In this document: positions 10,212 through 21,313 of the stretch, piece after piece
How positions within the stretch are numbered: position 1 is the first letter of the stretch
How the letters are laid out: each line of letters starts with the position of its first letter
NCBI RefSeq assembly: GCF_020360975.1
Contig: NW_025408668.1
Coordinates: forward strand, 8,184,001-8,248,000
From: Hirsutella rhossiliensis
Taxonomy: Eukaryota; Ascomycota; Sordariomycetes; Hypocreales; Ophiocordycipitaceae
Reading direction: 5' to 3'
DNA length: 64,000 bases
Program-made: the position numbers and the translations under genes
The notes under the pieces: generated by a model
Seen by the model: only the letters and a program-made list of their open reading frames with translations
Database searches by the model: none
Told to the model about the DNA's origin: nothing

Positions 10212-10909
10212 TCATCTCACCAAGTCGACGGACTCGCGGTCCTCTCGGACGTAGTGGATGTGCTGGTCAATGACTGTATGGGGGAAGTGGTGTAAGCGGA
10301 CATGACAGGCAGGGGAAGAGTGAGGGAAAGGGGGGACCGACGCTTGCCCTCGCCTCTCTGGGCCATGTGGGCATCCTTGGAATCCCAGCCGATGAGGATG
10401 ACGACGACGATGCCGTCCGGAGAGGCGAGGGAGCCGTGGTGCAAGAGGCGGTCGAAGCGGCCATAGGCGGAGCCACGGTAGCCCGGCAAGCGGCCGGCGT
10501 CGACATTATCGGCAAAGGGCGTCATGCGGTCGTCGAGGAAAGACTGGGCAGCGCCGTAGGCGGAGAAGACCTCTGTGCAGGGGGCGGCGAGGGCGGCGAG
10601 GGCATCGCCACGCAGGGCGGGGGCGCGGTAGAAGAGGTATGAGTCGGCGACGGCCCGCAGCGAGGCGAGCCAGCCGGTGTACGAGGGCGAGTGGAGAAAG
10701 GCGTCGAGGGCGGCGGGCTCGGCCCAGCGCACGGCCAGGGTCCAGCGGTCCGGGCGCTCGGCGTGGCGGCCGCGGTACAGGGCCGAGACGCCGGGGACGG
10801 CCTGCAGCCGGGAGCAGACGTCGTCCAGCGGGGGCCGGTCGTCGGGCCGGAGCTCGGGCTTGACGGTCAGGACGCCGAGCTGGATTGTGTGCTGCTGCGG
10901 GGACGCCAT
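10212..10909 (-). CDS. Dimeric alpha/beta-barrel (ABM/Dabb-like) protein
   Basis: About 207 residues; function not recognised. The N-terminal half (HTIQLGVLTVKPE, then CSRLQAVPGVSALYRGRHAE and DRWTLAVRWAEPAALDAFL) follows the ferredoxin-like pattern of small antibiotic-biosynthesis-monooxygenase or Dabb domains: strand, helix, a strand with W-x-L, then an 'F-x-x-S-P-x-Y' segment. A similar second unit may follow. Exon 1 is 10909-10348 and exon 2 is 10273-10212, ending HYVREDRESVDLVR. The best junction uses a GC donor (GAGG|GCAAGC) with a CAG acceptor and yields GEVIDQHIHYVRE. A GT donor six bases later (AAGC|GTCGGT) also keeps frame but fits the donor consensus poorly. The gene could be a stress-responsive cofactor-free monooxygenase or a non-enzymatic barrel. 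Confidence 0.6.
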
Positions 10910-12304
10910 TTTTCCCTTCTTTTCTGTGTGTGTTCTTTCATGCGTGTACTGGAAGATGGAGGTTGACGGGCGGGGACCGTCCCTGGGCGAGGCTTTTACA
11001 TCACCTGGGGGTCAGTCTCGACAGCGTGACGTAAGGAATTATACGGCCATCTCGTCACAGTGTGTAAAGCGGCGGCGACGGGATCTTGTCCACGGACAAT
11101 TAGTCTGTGGAACATGCATACCTGGCCAGGCCCGACCGGGCGCAACGAGGCACAAGCGGATCGGGAACGGCGATTATAATTGATTCCCGCCCCGGATGCG
11201 CTCAAGGTAGAGGGCATGTTGTTGTTGTTGTTGTTGTTGTGTATTTTGCGTCCAGCGGCTCAGGCCGCTCAGGTCTCCGCGAGGGAGCACAGGACGTGCT
11301 GAGCTAGTTACAGAGAAGTGTCCCGAATGAGTTCCCTCGAAAAAAACCACTGTCCATCTAAATGCACCCAGCGCTCGTAGTTCGCTACCCGTGAACAACC
11401 CCTTCTGTCCCTATCCAGCATTTCATCGGCTCGATGGCGCTCGTGTCAAGCCTCGTACCCGTCAGCGGGATGTCAAGGCAAAGTGTCGGGTGGTCGCAGC
11501 CACAAAGAATTGGTCAACCCTTGGTTTTGTCCGGTCAGAATTCTCTCGCTCGCAGCCAAAACTGCTGCCGCAGTCCACGCTCAGTAACCAAGCCGTGGAA
11601 ATGACTGGGGAGCGGCGGCAGGAAAAACTCTTGGAGGATCAGAGGCTGGCTTTGCAGCTTGCCCTCAGGAGAAAAACCTCCGCAACCGGCCACCGTTGTT
11701 TAGAAGGGCGGGCCTTCCAATACCCATAGCTCCTTGGTTCCGAAGAGAGCCATGAGGTCCGAGTGGACATGTTGTCGAGACCGGCTTCGCAGAGGAATAT
11801 GAACTCTCCTAAGGTCTTCCTCTGTGCTGTTAGGGTCACGATGGACCCCGCAGCAAAAGCGCGGTCGGGTGGCCTGTAGATCCTGTCCCGGCTAACGAGC
11901 CACTAACAGCTCCGCGGGGTGAAGAATTTTTACAGGGGAGAGTTGAGGTAGAGGGCATCCAAGGGTCGTTCGATGGGTATAGGGTAGTCTCGCAGGTTGG
12001 CAGTCAACGACGCCAACGAAAGTGTCTTGATCGAAAAGAAGAACGAAACAAGCCATCTCGAAGATGTCGTCTCATCGCCGGTCGAAAACTGGTGCCGTAA
12101 CCTCTTTTCCGGTGTCTTCGTTTTCTCCTGCAGCCTTCACCTCCGTGATGGTGATCTCGTCTGCATGTACGCCTACCCACGCCATACAAAACGTAGCAAG
12201 TAGGTGGAAGAGGCGCGTGGCATCAGACATTGAGGGAAAGATAACCAGTGGCTAGGTATGGATAGAAGCGAACTGATTAACCAAGACAAACGAAACAGAA
12301 AGTT
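10910..12304. other. Intergenic region
   Basis: About 1.4 kb without a supportable gene. It contains the GTT repeat listed separately and several short ORFs whose translations are Arg- or Ser-rich and unlike known proteins. The first 150 bases or so should hold the promoter of the barrel-protein gene. Confidence 0.4.
11218..11240 (+). repeat. GTT trinucleotide microsatellite
   Basis: Seven to eight perfect GTT units in intergenic DNA. Confidence 0.95.
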
Positions 12305-13690
12305 TCATTCATCCACTGGCTCAGCAAAACGAGCAGCACACTCCTCATTATACGCCCTTAGCTGTTGCATCTTTTTCTCGATGAACAGCTCCATCTCCGC
12401 GCGTGCCTCATCGTCAAGCAAGTCAACACCTGCCCCCTCCTCATTTAGTGCGGCCCAATAGATTGCATCCAGCTCGAAGCTTTTTCTCGCGGCATAATCA
12501 AACCAAAAGCGACCAGACGTCCACGAATCGCGCATCCGAGCAGAAAGACGTGGCTCAGTCGGTTGCTGATCCTTGGGAACTGACGTCCTTTCGACCAGTT
12601 CCAACGACTGCAGGAATTGTTCCATCCTGGGTTCATAACTGGCCTGGAACTCTTCCATGGAACCACGATCAAGCCATACTTCTGGGCCAGACAACAGCAG
12701 CCACCAGGGCGGGTCGTACGTAAACTGTGCTGGCATGGCATTCGTAAACTCGAAATCGAGCACCGCTGTGATTTGAAGCGTCTCCGGGTGAACAGGCATG
12801 TTGGAAGGCCGTAGGTCGTCGCAGAAAGGCATGAATGGCCCAGCATCACCAATGCAGTACTTTGGGATAAGCTGGGCAAACCGGTGCCTGGCAATATACC
12901 GCGCCTGAGCGACTTCGGCGTCGTCTGCGAGGTTGCGCTGGGTCTAGAGGTGGGCCAAGTGCTCGTTTGCAACCGACTCGAGGTAGTCGCTGGCACGATC
13001 GAAGGTTGAGGTTGGAAAGCGGTCATCTGGGTAGCCGGCAACAGTAGCCAACTCGTTCATATTGTAAGTCAGGGGCCTCCTGGTAGCGGACCAGGTGTCG
13101 CCGTCCTTTGCGATGGCTCCAATGCGGGTGAAGGTAAGTCGAGAAAGCTGAAATATGTAATCGGCGATTTGATGGTAGATCTTGTCTAATACCGTGTCGT
13201 CAATGCTTGGGTTCAAAATTATGTCCTCTTGGTTGCTTGTAGTCGGTTGCTTTAGGATGGTCAATAAGAGGGTGCCCTCGACGTAATCCATGGTAATAAA
13301 CGGACCAAACTGCTGTGGGCTCTCGGCAGTGACACTCCAACTGTAAATACGGGGAATGGGGATTGTGGTTTTCTGGCGGAGAAATTCCATGACCTGGACC
13401 TCATTTGTAACATTTTCGTCTCGAAGATGCGTGGCTGTGTGTCGAGGCTTTGGGAACCGGATGATGGCGTCTGGCCCTTGATCGCTCAACTTGAAGCGGA
13501 GGCTGAAGTTGAAGGAACCCTTGAGAAAACCAACATAATTACTCAGTGGCTCTACCCCGTCCGCGACGGGCAGCAACAAACGTTGCTAGTTCAATCTTGG
13601 CGTCGAAAACGTTGTTTAACCATGCCCGGCATTCATTGTCACCGTTGGTCTCCTCTATCTCGTCGAAGCATGTTTTGAGCGAATATCTCC
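12305..13690 (-). pseudogene. Aminoglycoside phosphotransferase-like kinase, interrupted
   Basis: Relative of the fungal APH/choline-kinase-like family (protein-kinase-like fold). From the C-terminal side, the block 12305-12943 holds the catalytic loop FCDDLRPSNM, the metal-binding segment AVLDFEFTNAMP and the YDPPWWLLL motif. The block 12947-13578 holds the N-lobe with NYVGFLKGSFNFSLRF, IRFPKPRH and PFITMDYVEGTLL. Both blocks are in the same frame but are split by TAG at 12944-12946 (HLAHL, stop, TQRNLADD), where relatives read straight through. A second lesion lies near 13560-13578: the upstream stretch CFDEIEETNGDNE to LATFVAAR is in another frame and joins DGVEPLSNYV only through a one-base shift. 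No clear start Met fits that upstream frame. This is therefore most likely a decayed gene. A base-calling error could explain one lesion but hardly both. Confidence 0.75.
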
Positions 13691-14172
13691 AGCATGTCCA
13701 TGGGGAAAGGGAGGAGCTTAGAAAAGAGTGAGACTCAGTGCCTTTGGAGTGACGTCATGTTATTACACCATGCGAACGCGCGGAGAAGGAGCCAGGCAGA
13801 GCGGCGCGGATTAACTTGTTAATGCAGCCAATTAATATGTAGCTCCCCCAGCACGGACGAACGTTAATTAGTTAGTGGCTACCGCTATTGGGACTCGGCT
13901 GCCGAGCCCGAGCCGGGGAAGGACGCACCGCCGTCCAGCATGATGGGAAGGTGTCATGCATGACTATGACTGCATGTAGTCACAGCATTAAGCAAGAGGG
14001 AAACCGGGCATTTCACCACCAGCACGACAAGGAACATCCTGCCACTCTCGTATCTGCCTGCGGCCAAGCCAGTCCGAGGACGGGAGCAAGGGCTCACTCA
14101 ACTCGTGCCCGTCATCCAACAAGGTCCTGCTCCCTGCTCCTCTTTTCAACCTCCAAGAGCCCTCCCTTGACC
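13691..14172. other. Divergent intergenic region
   Basis: Upstream DNA of ISC1 and of the broken APH-like gene. An AT-rich core with several TTAATTA-type tracts lies at about 13809-13880. No gene recognised. Confidence 0.4.
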
Positions 14173-15832
14173 ATGCCTCGCCACCAAGAACACAACGGCA
14201 ACGGCAGTAGCAGCCACGACGACGACGACGACACGGACGACGACGACGAGCATCACGTCCATCTCGCCCCGCAAGACGCCGCCGCCGCCCCCCCGGAGCG
14301 CCTGAACCTCCTCACCCTCAACTGCTGGGGCCTCGCCCACATCTCGGCCCTGCGCGCCCCCCGCCTTGCCGAGATAGGCCGCCGCCTCGCCGCCCTCGAC
14401 CCCCCGCCGCACATTGTCTGCCTGCAGGAGTGCTGGGTCAGGGACGACTTCCGCGCCGTCCGCCGCGCCGTCCGCCGCCGCCTGCCCTATGCAAAGTTCT
14501 ACCACGCCGGGCCCCTGGGCGCCGGCCTCGCCATCCTCAGCTGCTGGCCCATCCACGAAAGCTCCATGGTCCAGTATCCGCTCAACGGCCGGCCCACGGC
14601 CTTTTGGAGGGGGGACTGGTATGTTGGCAAGGGCGTTGCTTGTGCCACTCTCCGCGTCGGGCCTGACCCGGACCATGTCATCCACGTCTTCAACACTCAT
14701 GTGAGTTAATTTCGACTGCCCAAGCCTTCTCTCTCTCGATAAGCCCTCATCTTCCTGCCACCAGACCCATGCCCCGTACGAAAAGGAGCCCAATGACTCG
14801 TACGTCTGCCACCGCACCGCCCAGGCCTGGCACATAGCCAAGCTCCTCGCCGCCGCCGCCCAACGCGGACACCTGACCCTCGCCCTCGGCGACTTCAACA
14901 TGCTGCCCCTGTCGCTCGCTCACCGCATCATCACCGCCCGCGCCCCCGTCCGCGACGTCTGGCGCGTCCTCCACCCGCACAGCTCCCTCGGCCCCGCCGA
15001 CCACCCGCCCGAGGCCGCCCGTAACCGCCCCGTGCCCTCGGCCGACTTCAACCTCCGCGAGAACGGCGCCACGAGCGACGGCCTCTACAACACCTGGCGC
15101 TGGACAAGAAACTGCCAGAACAGGCTGCGCGCCGGCCACGAATGTCCCGTGGACCCCGCCGCCCTTGACCCCCGCGGCAAGCGTATCGACTACATCTTCG
15201 CCTCCACCGGCAGCGGCTGGGTCGTCGAGTCGGCCTCGGTCGCCCTGACCGATCGCCACCCGGACCTCCACGTCTCTTTGTCGGACCACTTTGCCGTCCA
15301 AGCCACCCTCCGCCACCACAAGCCCTCGGCCGCCGAGCGAGGCCGCGCCGATCACGACGCCCAGCTCCACGACCACGACACGAGTCTGCCTCTTTCCGCA
15401 TACGACGAAATCCTCGACATGACGCGTGCCTACATGGCCCGCGAGCGCAAGCAGCGCCGCTGGCGCGCCCGGCACTTCTACGCCTCCGTCGTCGTCTGGA
15501 TCGCCTGCCTCGTCGCCGTGTGGTTCAGCCCCCGCAACTTGGTCGCCTTCTTGCTCATGCTCCTCGCCAGTCTCGCCCTCGCCGCCGGACTCGTCGACGG
15601 CCTGCTCGCCCTGCTCTTCTTCTCGTCCGAGATCCGCAGCCTTCATGAGTTTGAGTGGGAGGTTCGCAACGCGAGACGCGCTGCCCTTGTCGCCTCCACC
15701 TCCGCCTCCACCTCTGCCTCTGCCTCTGCCTCTGCCTCTGCCTCTGCCTCTGCCTCTACTCCTGCCTCTTCCGCCGCCTCTCCCGCGCCGCCTCCGCAGC
15801 GCGACGAATCGACGGCCGAGAATTCTGGGTGA
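14173..15832 (+). CDS. ISC1: Inositol phosphosphingolipid phospholipase C
   Basis: 531-residue neutral-sphingomyelinase-type enzyme that cleaves inositol phosphosphingolipids to ceramide at endomembranes and mitochondria. Exons are 14173-14700 and 14765-15832; the junction reads VFNTH then THAPYEKE. The endonuclease/exonuclease/phosphatase fold is marked by LNLLTLNCWGL (Asn50), the Mg-binding Glu in VCLQECW (Glu86), LGDFNMLP (Asp219, Asn221) and the general base pair in LSDHFAV (about residue 350). Two hydrophobic segments near the C-terminus (FYASVVVWIACLVAVWF and the stretch from NLVAFLLMLL) match the membrane anchor of yeast ISC1 and S. pombe css1. The N-terminus has an Asp-rich stretch. 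The tail after the second anchor is a Ser/Ala repeat encoded by a hexanucleotide array. The gene converges on the kinase pseudogene. Confidence 0.92.
15691..15780 (+). repeat. GCCTCT/GCCTCC hexanucleotide array in ISC1
   Basis: About a dozen six-base units at the 3' end of the ISC1 reading frame, encoding alternating Ser-Ala. The central units are perfect copies, so length variation between strains is expected without frame loss. Confidence 0.9.
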
Positions 15833-16163
15833 GAGTCGTTTAAAAAAGGGACCTTCGTACCGTCTGGGCCCGGAGCTGGAACCGCGGACAAAAGAGTCGA
15901 TGACTCTCGGGTCAGGGCTACATGTATAAAACTACGTAGCCTTCAATTAGCCTTTCAACCTGACACAAAAAGACACCGTCCTGGTGAAGAATGCCGTCTA
16001 TTTCTGTTTCATACCTGCCTTTTTGCTTCCAGTCTGCTGCTCCCCGTCTCCTTGACCGTCTTTTACCTATGCAAACAGAGACCCAGGCCACTGCTTTCCA
16101 CCAGCACCACCCATCGGTCTTCGTCCATCAACGCCCTTGAATTGAAGGCATGGACGGCCTGGC
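15833..16163. other. Convergent 3' intergenic region
   Basis: 331 bases between the end of ISC1 and the end of the NDR-like kinase gene. No gene or repeat recognised. Confidence 0.4.
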
Positions 16164-18912
16164 TCAGCTAGTCAACCTGGGCAACGTGTAGCCGCCCGGC
16201 CTCATCCGCCTCCACGTGTAGCCGATAAACGCCGTCTTCTTCCTCACCTCCAGGACCACGTCCTTGGTACCCCCGTCTCGCAGCAGTATGTCTCTCGGCC
16301 GCCTGGGCTCCTTCCGCCCGTACATGCGGATAAACTGCTTGAGCATTTTCCTCTCGTTGCTCGTCAGCCGCAAGGTCGAATCGATCTTGTGGTCGTCACC
16401 GCGCAACTTGGTCGAGTCGTAGGGCTCCATGATCAGATCGATGGCCATGTTCTGCACAAAGGCCCGGTACTCGTGCAGGATTGCCCTGACATCGTCTGGC
16501 GTCACCTCGACGGGCGGGCACGACGAGTTTGTGAGGCTCTGAATCGGCTCCGACTCGTCAAAGTAATGCGTGTCTTCCATGCTGGCAATGTTGGGCACAA
16601 AGGGCGGGCTGATGGTGTGAATGCGGTCCCAGGGGAAGTGCTTGAACCATCGATGCGCCTTGATGTCCTCGGCATCATCGGGAAAGACAAACCTGCCAAT
16701 ACAGTCCGTGGGCCGCCTCGTGCTCATCTGGCTGCGGTCTTTGATGTGATACTGCTTTGAGCAAAGACGCACCTCCTTTTCCTGGATCAAGCGATATACC
16801 AAGTCCTTGCACTTGTCGCTCACCGCGGGTCTGTGTGGAAACGAAAAGTGCCCCTTGTGATCCTGTTGAAATGGAATGCCTCTGTCAGACGAGACCACGG
16901 AAGCCTGCAAGGGCCGTCAACGAGCAACTCACCAGTATGTTTTCCTTTGTCTGCTTCCGGCCCCTTTCGTCGAAGAAAGGCGTGTGCCCGTAGAGGCACT
17001 CGTACAGAATGATGCCGATGCTCTACCAATCGCATCTCCCGTCGTATTCAGTGCCTCGACAGGCCCGAATGACCTCGGGCGCCATGTATTGACTGGTGCC
17101 CACCACCGAATTGGCTGTGGCACGATTGCCGCACGTGTTTCTCCATCCGAGCAGACGCTGCAGGTCGTCTGTGTCGGACTCGGCCTGCAGCTCGTGCCGC
17201 TGCAAGACTTCCTTCATGGATTGCAGCCACGGGAGCTGCGTCGAGATCTTCTCGCACTTCTTCTTGTCCGTCGCGTCCCCATCGACGTTGATCCCCAGCC
17301 TCTGCAGAAGCGAGTATCGCTGGCAGCCATAGTACGAGGCATCGTGGGACCAATGACCGTCGAAAGCAAGACCAAAGTCGGAGATTTTGAGATGTCCCGA
17401 GGCCGAGATGAGGAAGTTGTCGGGCTTGATGTCGCGATGGATGAACCGTAGACGGTGCGCCTCCTCGACAGCCAGGATCATCTCGGCGATGTAGAAGCGA
17501 GCTACCGACTCGTGGAGAATGTTTTCGCGAATCAGCAGCCCCAGAAAGTCGCCTCCCGGCATGTATTCCATGACCAGGTAGAGGCTCTTCGGGTCTTGAA
17601 AGCTAGCAATCAGGGGGACGATCCTGCGCGCCGTCAGCCCGACGCCTTTTGCCACAGAGCTTTCGGTTCTGGAGAGGCACCAACCAACTGGAGCCTTCAG
17701 AGGCCACAAGAAAATCCCTCTCGGCGCGCAGGTGACCCTCTTGGCTGCAGCGAAGCATGTTCGATTTCCGAATCACCTTCATTGCAAAGACTTGCTTCGC
17801 GCAGGCGTAGCCCGGATCAGATCTCTCTCGGACCAGCTTTACGACGCCGAAGCTGCCTCTGCCCAGAACCTTGAGAGACTCATATCTGTTAGTGTTGGGG
17901 ACGGAGCCCCTGTCCGTCAGAGACAGGAGGGACTGCGCCTTGAGTGCTCGCATTTCCCGGACGTGGCAAGACTCTTGTTGGTAGAAGGACTGACGAATGG
18001 CCTCTTTCTGGTCGAGCGTCAGGTGCGGGCTGTAATGGAGCTGGGACTCGAGGTACTGGCGTCGCAAACTTCGAGTATCCGGCCTGTTCAGGAGCTCGTT
18101 GAAGTGCGTTTCCAGAAAGACCTTTGCGGCGGCTGCTCTCTCAACCGTGAGGACGGTGGGCTGCACCTGGAACGAGCTTTCGTCGATTGTCTGCAGCGTG
18201 CCGCCGTCGGGACTGGATTTCGACCAGGGGTGCCTCCGGCTACGACGCCTCTTGGAGCTTTCTCTCATCAGCGTGGCGTCCGAGAAGCGAGAGTCGACCG
18301 ACGTCTTCCTCGTGGAATCGTTTCCCGCCGTCGACAGCTTGCTGCTCCTGTCGGACGACGCCGAACTCCCCGGCTCACTCGAGAGGCCGGAACGGACGCT
18401 GACGAGGGCGTGAAGAGAGCTCCTCCTCTTCAGCGGCGAACCACGAAGCACCACCGTCGTGCTCGAGTCGAATCCCGAGTGAATGCCAAGCCTCTTGACC
18501 AGGTCCTTTGGCGTCACCCCCTTGTTATTGCGCGGCGGCGGGGTTACAGCATCCCCGAGTTCCTCGCGAGCGATGCCTTTCCCCTTGCGTTTCGCCGACT
18601 GGGTTCCGCCAGGGTTCCAAGCGAGGAGCGTGGAGCTTTCGGAATCTGCAACCCCTCTCGGGTCATCAGCAGGGACTCTGGTGGATAGAAACGTCAAAGG
18701 CACTGACCGCTACGGCTGCTTCGCCCAAGGGCTTTGATGGCGCCCCGGATCTCGGACCAAACCCTCGAGCCCCGGCCGCCGATTTTCAAGTCACACAAGC
18801 CCGTGTGATCTCCCAGATCGGTGGTGCCCAGCGGGGATGGCGCGACTGGCGTGGTCGGGGGCGTCGGCTCCAGTCCTGGGCAGCTTCGCTTGTTGAGGAG
18901 CCCGGGACTCAT
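16164..18912 (-). pseudogene. NDR-family-like AGC Ser/Thr kinase, in-frame TAG
   Basis: Resembles Orb6/Cbk1/COT1-type NDR kinases. Proposed segments on the minus strand are 18912-18708, 18675-17685, 17623-16933 and 16862-16164 (861 codons). Kinase features are intact: LGRGSFGVVKLV (Gly loop), FAMKVIRK (Lys), HRDIKPDNFLI (catalytic loop), DFGLAFDGHW, GTSQYMAPEV, and the C-terminal hydrophobic motif in FIGYTWRR. The NDR insert between DFG and the activation loop and the S100B/MOB-type N-terminal helices (AAAKVFLETHFNELLNR) are present. The invariant CDWWSIG stretch reads CDW-stop-SIG: the second Trp codon TGG is TAG at 17023-17025, and homology continues (IILYECLYGHTPFFDE). The change is C to T at CpA on the plus strand. 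The first two segments join in frame only if a 32-nt intron is removed; otherwise there is a second lesion. As drawn, the product would lose the C-lobe and be inactive. Confidence 0.75.
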
Positions 18913-19636
18913 CTTTGCTCAGACAGCAGTTGAGGCTGGGACGGGCCGCAGCATGAAGTGCCGGGCCGAAGCTGAGATGCTGATATCTGGATAAAGGAAT
19001 GACGATACCCTAGGCATGCTCGAGGGACAATTGCCTGAAGCCTGGATGCTTGGTAAGAGGAGCGAGTCTGAAGGTAGCTGAAATGCGGCGAAGGAACGGC
19101 CTGGCCTTTGCAGAGACTCAGAGTGGCTCCTTCTTTCCATAGCAAGGCACTACGCCATTGCTCCTGATACCTCGAAACTCACTCACCATGGAAAGAGACG
19201 AAGATGTTCCTCGTCCCTTCATTTTCCCTTGCAGAGTGAATGCATGGGAGCTTAACTTGGCACCACGACCCCGAGAAGTGTTGAATAGAAAGCTTTTATC
19301 TGCGTGAGCGCCAACAAAGGAAAAAACATGGACAGCTTGAGATGACAATCTCGAGGAGAGAGACCCTACACGGAGTCCGCCATCTATACACACCAATCCA
19401 ACCCACGCCGTCATGCGGGCTCCTCAGTGCGCATGTCCCCCATCCAGCCCAGGAACATCTTGAAGCCTGCTTTCGGCGAAACGCAGCGACTCGGAAGTGG
19501 CGGGCCCAAGTCTGCTCAGCATCGCATGGCTAGAGAAGTCACGGCACTCACTGCCCAGCTCTCGACCTGATGGATTTCGCGGCCAAGACCCGGCCGAGTA
19601 TTATTATGCCCTCAGTTCGGACACAAAAAAGGTGCT
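18913..19636. other. Intergenic region
   Basis: Promoter side of the NDR-like kinase gene and 3' side of the FKBP gene. Short shadow ORFs only. Confidence 0.4.
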
Positions 19637-21313
19637 TTATTTAATCTCCAGCAGCTTGACGTCAAAAATCAGCTGGCTGTTGGCGGGGATGCCAGGCATG
19701 CCCCGAGAGCCGTAGCCGAGGTTTGCGGGGATAGTCAGGCGTCGCTCGCCGCCAATGGCCATGCCGACAATGCCAACATCCCACCCCTTGATGACCTGGC
19801 CCTTGCCGACCTTGAAGGAGAAGGGCTTGCCCTTTTTGTTGGCTGCGAGAAGGAGTTAGCCATGCCGCCAAGGCGGGATATGGATATATATATATATATA
19901 TATCGGAGAAAATGGCGACGCTTACAGTCAAACTGCTGTCCGTTTGCCAGCTTGCCAATGTACCTGACGCCGACGGTGTCGCCGTTCTTGACCTTTCGCC
20001 CGCTGCCGATGGTGCGGTCGTCGACGGTGACGCCCTGGATAATCTTGACGCCGCCAGACGCCTTGGGGTCCTGCTTGGCCTTGTCGGCGGAGCCAGTGGG
20101 CCCTTGCTCGAGGTTCTTTGCGAACTGCACCTTTTTGTCCTTCTTGCTGTCCTCGGCACTGACGGCCTCGCCCTTGTTGTTCTTGAGCTTCTTCTGCTGC
20201 TTCTTGGAGAGCTTGGAGTCGTCAGACTTGGCAATCAGGTCGTCGAGGTTCTCGACGGCGTCCTCGGCGGCGCGCTTGTTCTTGCCCTTCTTTGTCTCGA
20301 CCAGCTTGGGCGCTTCCTCTTCTGATTCGACCTCGGTGACGCGAAGGCCGTCGAGGTCATCGCTTTCGTCGTCACTGGCGTCCCCGCCCAGAGCATAGTC
20401 GAGTTCGTCGGGGGAGAAGTCGTAATCGTCGTCATCGTCGTCGCTGTCGTCATCAGCATCGTCCATGACGTAGTTGCCGGTGAGGTAGACGGTGTGGGTG
20501 CCCGTGACGACGAAAAAGACCTTTTCGCCGTGGTTGACGGTGATGTCGAGGGGCTGCTGATAGTTCTGCGGTTGCATGTTAGCGAGCGTTTATCCCTGGT
20601 GTTTGTCTGAGAAGATCGTACCCTCTCCGTGTCCAGGGTGCAAACGACAAAGTTTTCGAGATCGGCGCCCTCGTCCGAGTCGCAGTCCGAGTCGCAGTCT
20701 GAGTCTTGCTCATCGTCGTCATTCTCGGCGGCCTTGGCCTTTCCCTTTCCCTTTGCCTTGGCCTTGACACCGTTGGGTTTGGCGTCTTCCATGTCCTCAT
20801 CGTCGTCCTCCTGCGCGGCTTCCAAGAGCTTCTTGATGGCGGCGGCCTGCTTCTGCTTCTTGGCCTTGGCAGGGTCGCTGGGGCCACCGTTGGGCTCGTC
20901 GTCGTCGTCGTCGTCGTCTTCCTCATCGTCGTCGGACGCGGCGAGCATGGCTCTCATGTACTCGTCGTCAATCTCATCGTCCTCGTCGTCGTCGAGCCCG
21001 GGAAAGGCGCGCTTGATCAGACGCAGAGTGGAGCGGGGCACGTTTGGGACGTTTCCTTCCTGGTCGGCCTCGGGCTCCTCAGTCGGATCCAGAGCGGCCA
21101 TGGTGATGCGGAACTGGCAGGGAAGCAGGTCAGTACTGGGCGTCTCTGTCTGCCTAGGGCCTCGGCCTCGACCAGCGCCAACGCGGGAAGCGACGCCACG
21201 AGCGGCATGGTCAAGAGAGCACTTACAGAGGCGGGAAATTCCATGGCGGCGGGGATCAACATCTCGCCAGGCGGGACCTCGAGCCCGTAGACGGGACCGG
21301 GAACAGCAGACAT
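19637..21313 (-). CDS. FPR4: Nucleolar FKBP-type peptidyl-prolyl isomerase (FPR3/FPR4)
   Basis: 474-residue histone-chaperone-like prolyl isomerase of the nucleolus and chromatin. Four exons on the minus strand: 21313-21227, 21113-20622, 20565-19926 and 19842-19637; every join is GT/AG and in frame. Residues 1 to about 230 form the nucleoplasmin-like N-domain (starting [18 protein letters not shown], with [12 protein letters not shown] and [15 protein letters not shown]), interrupted by long Asp/Glu tracts. A Lys-rich, acidic linker follows. The FKBP domain covers about 365-474: [58 protein letters not shown] and [11 protein letters not shown] at the end. The active-site aromatic residues of the family (Tyr in VRYIG, Phe, Trp in KGWD, Tyr in LGYG) are kept. 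The third intron contains a (TA)n microsatellite. Confidence 0.93.
19884..19903 (+). repeat. (TA)n microsatellite in FPR4 intron 3
   Basis: About ten TA units inside the 83-nt third intron of the FKBP gene, between the donor at 19925 and a GCTAAC branch site near 19855-19862. Length changes here alter only intron length. Confidence 0.9.
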
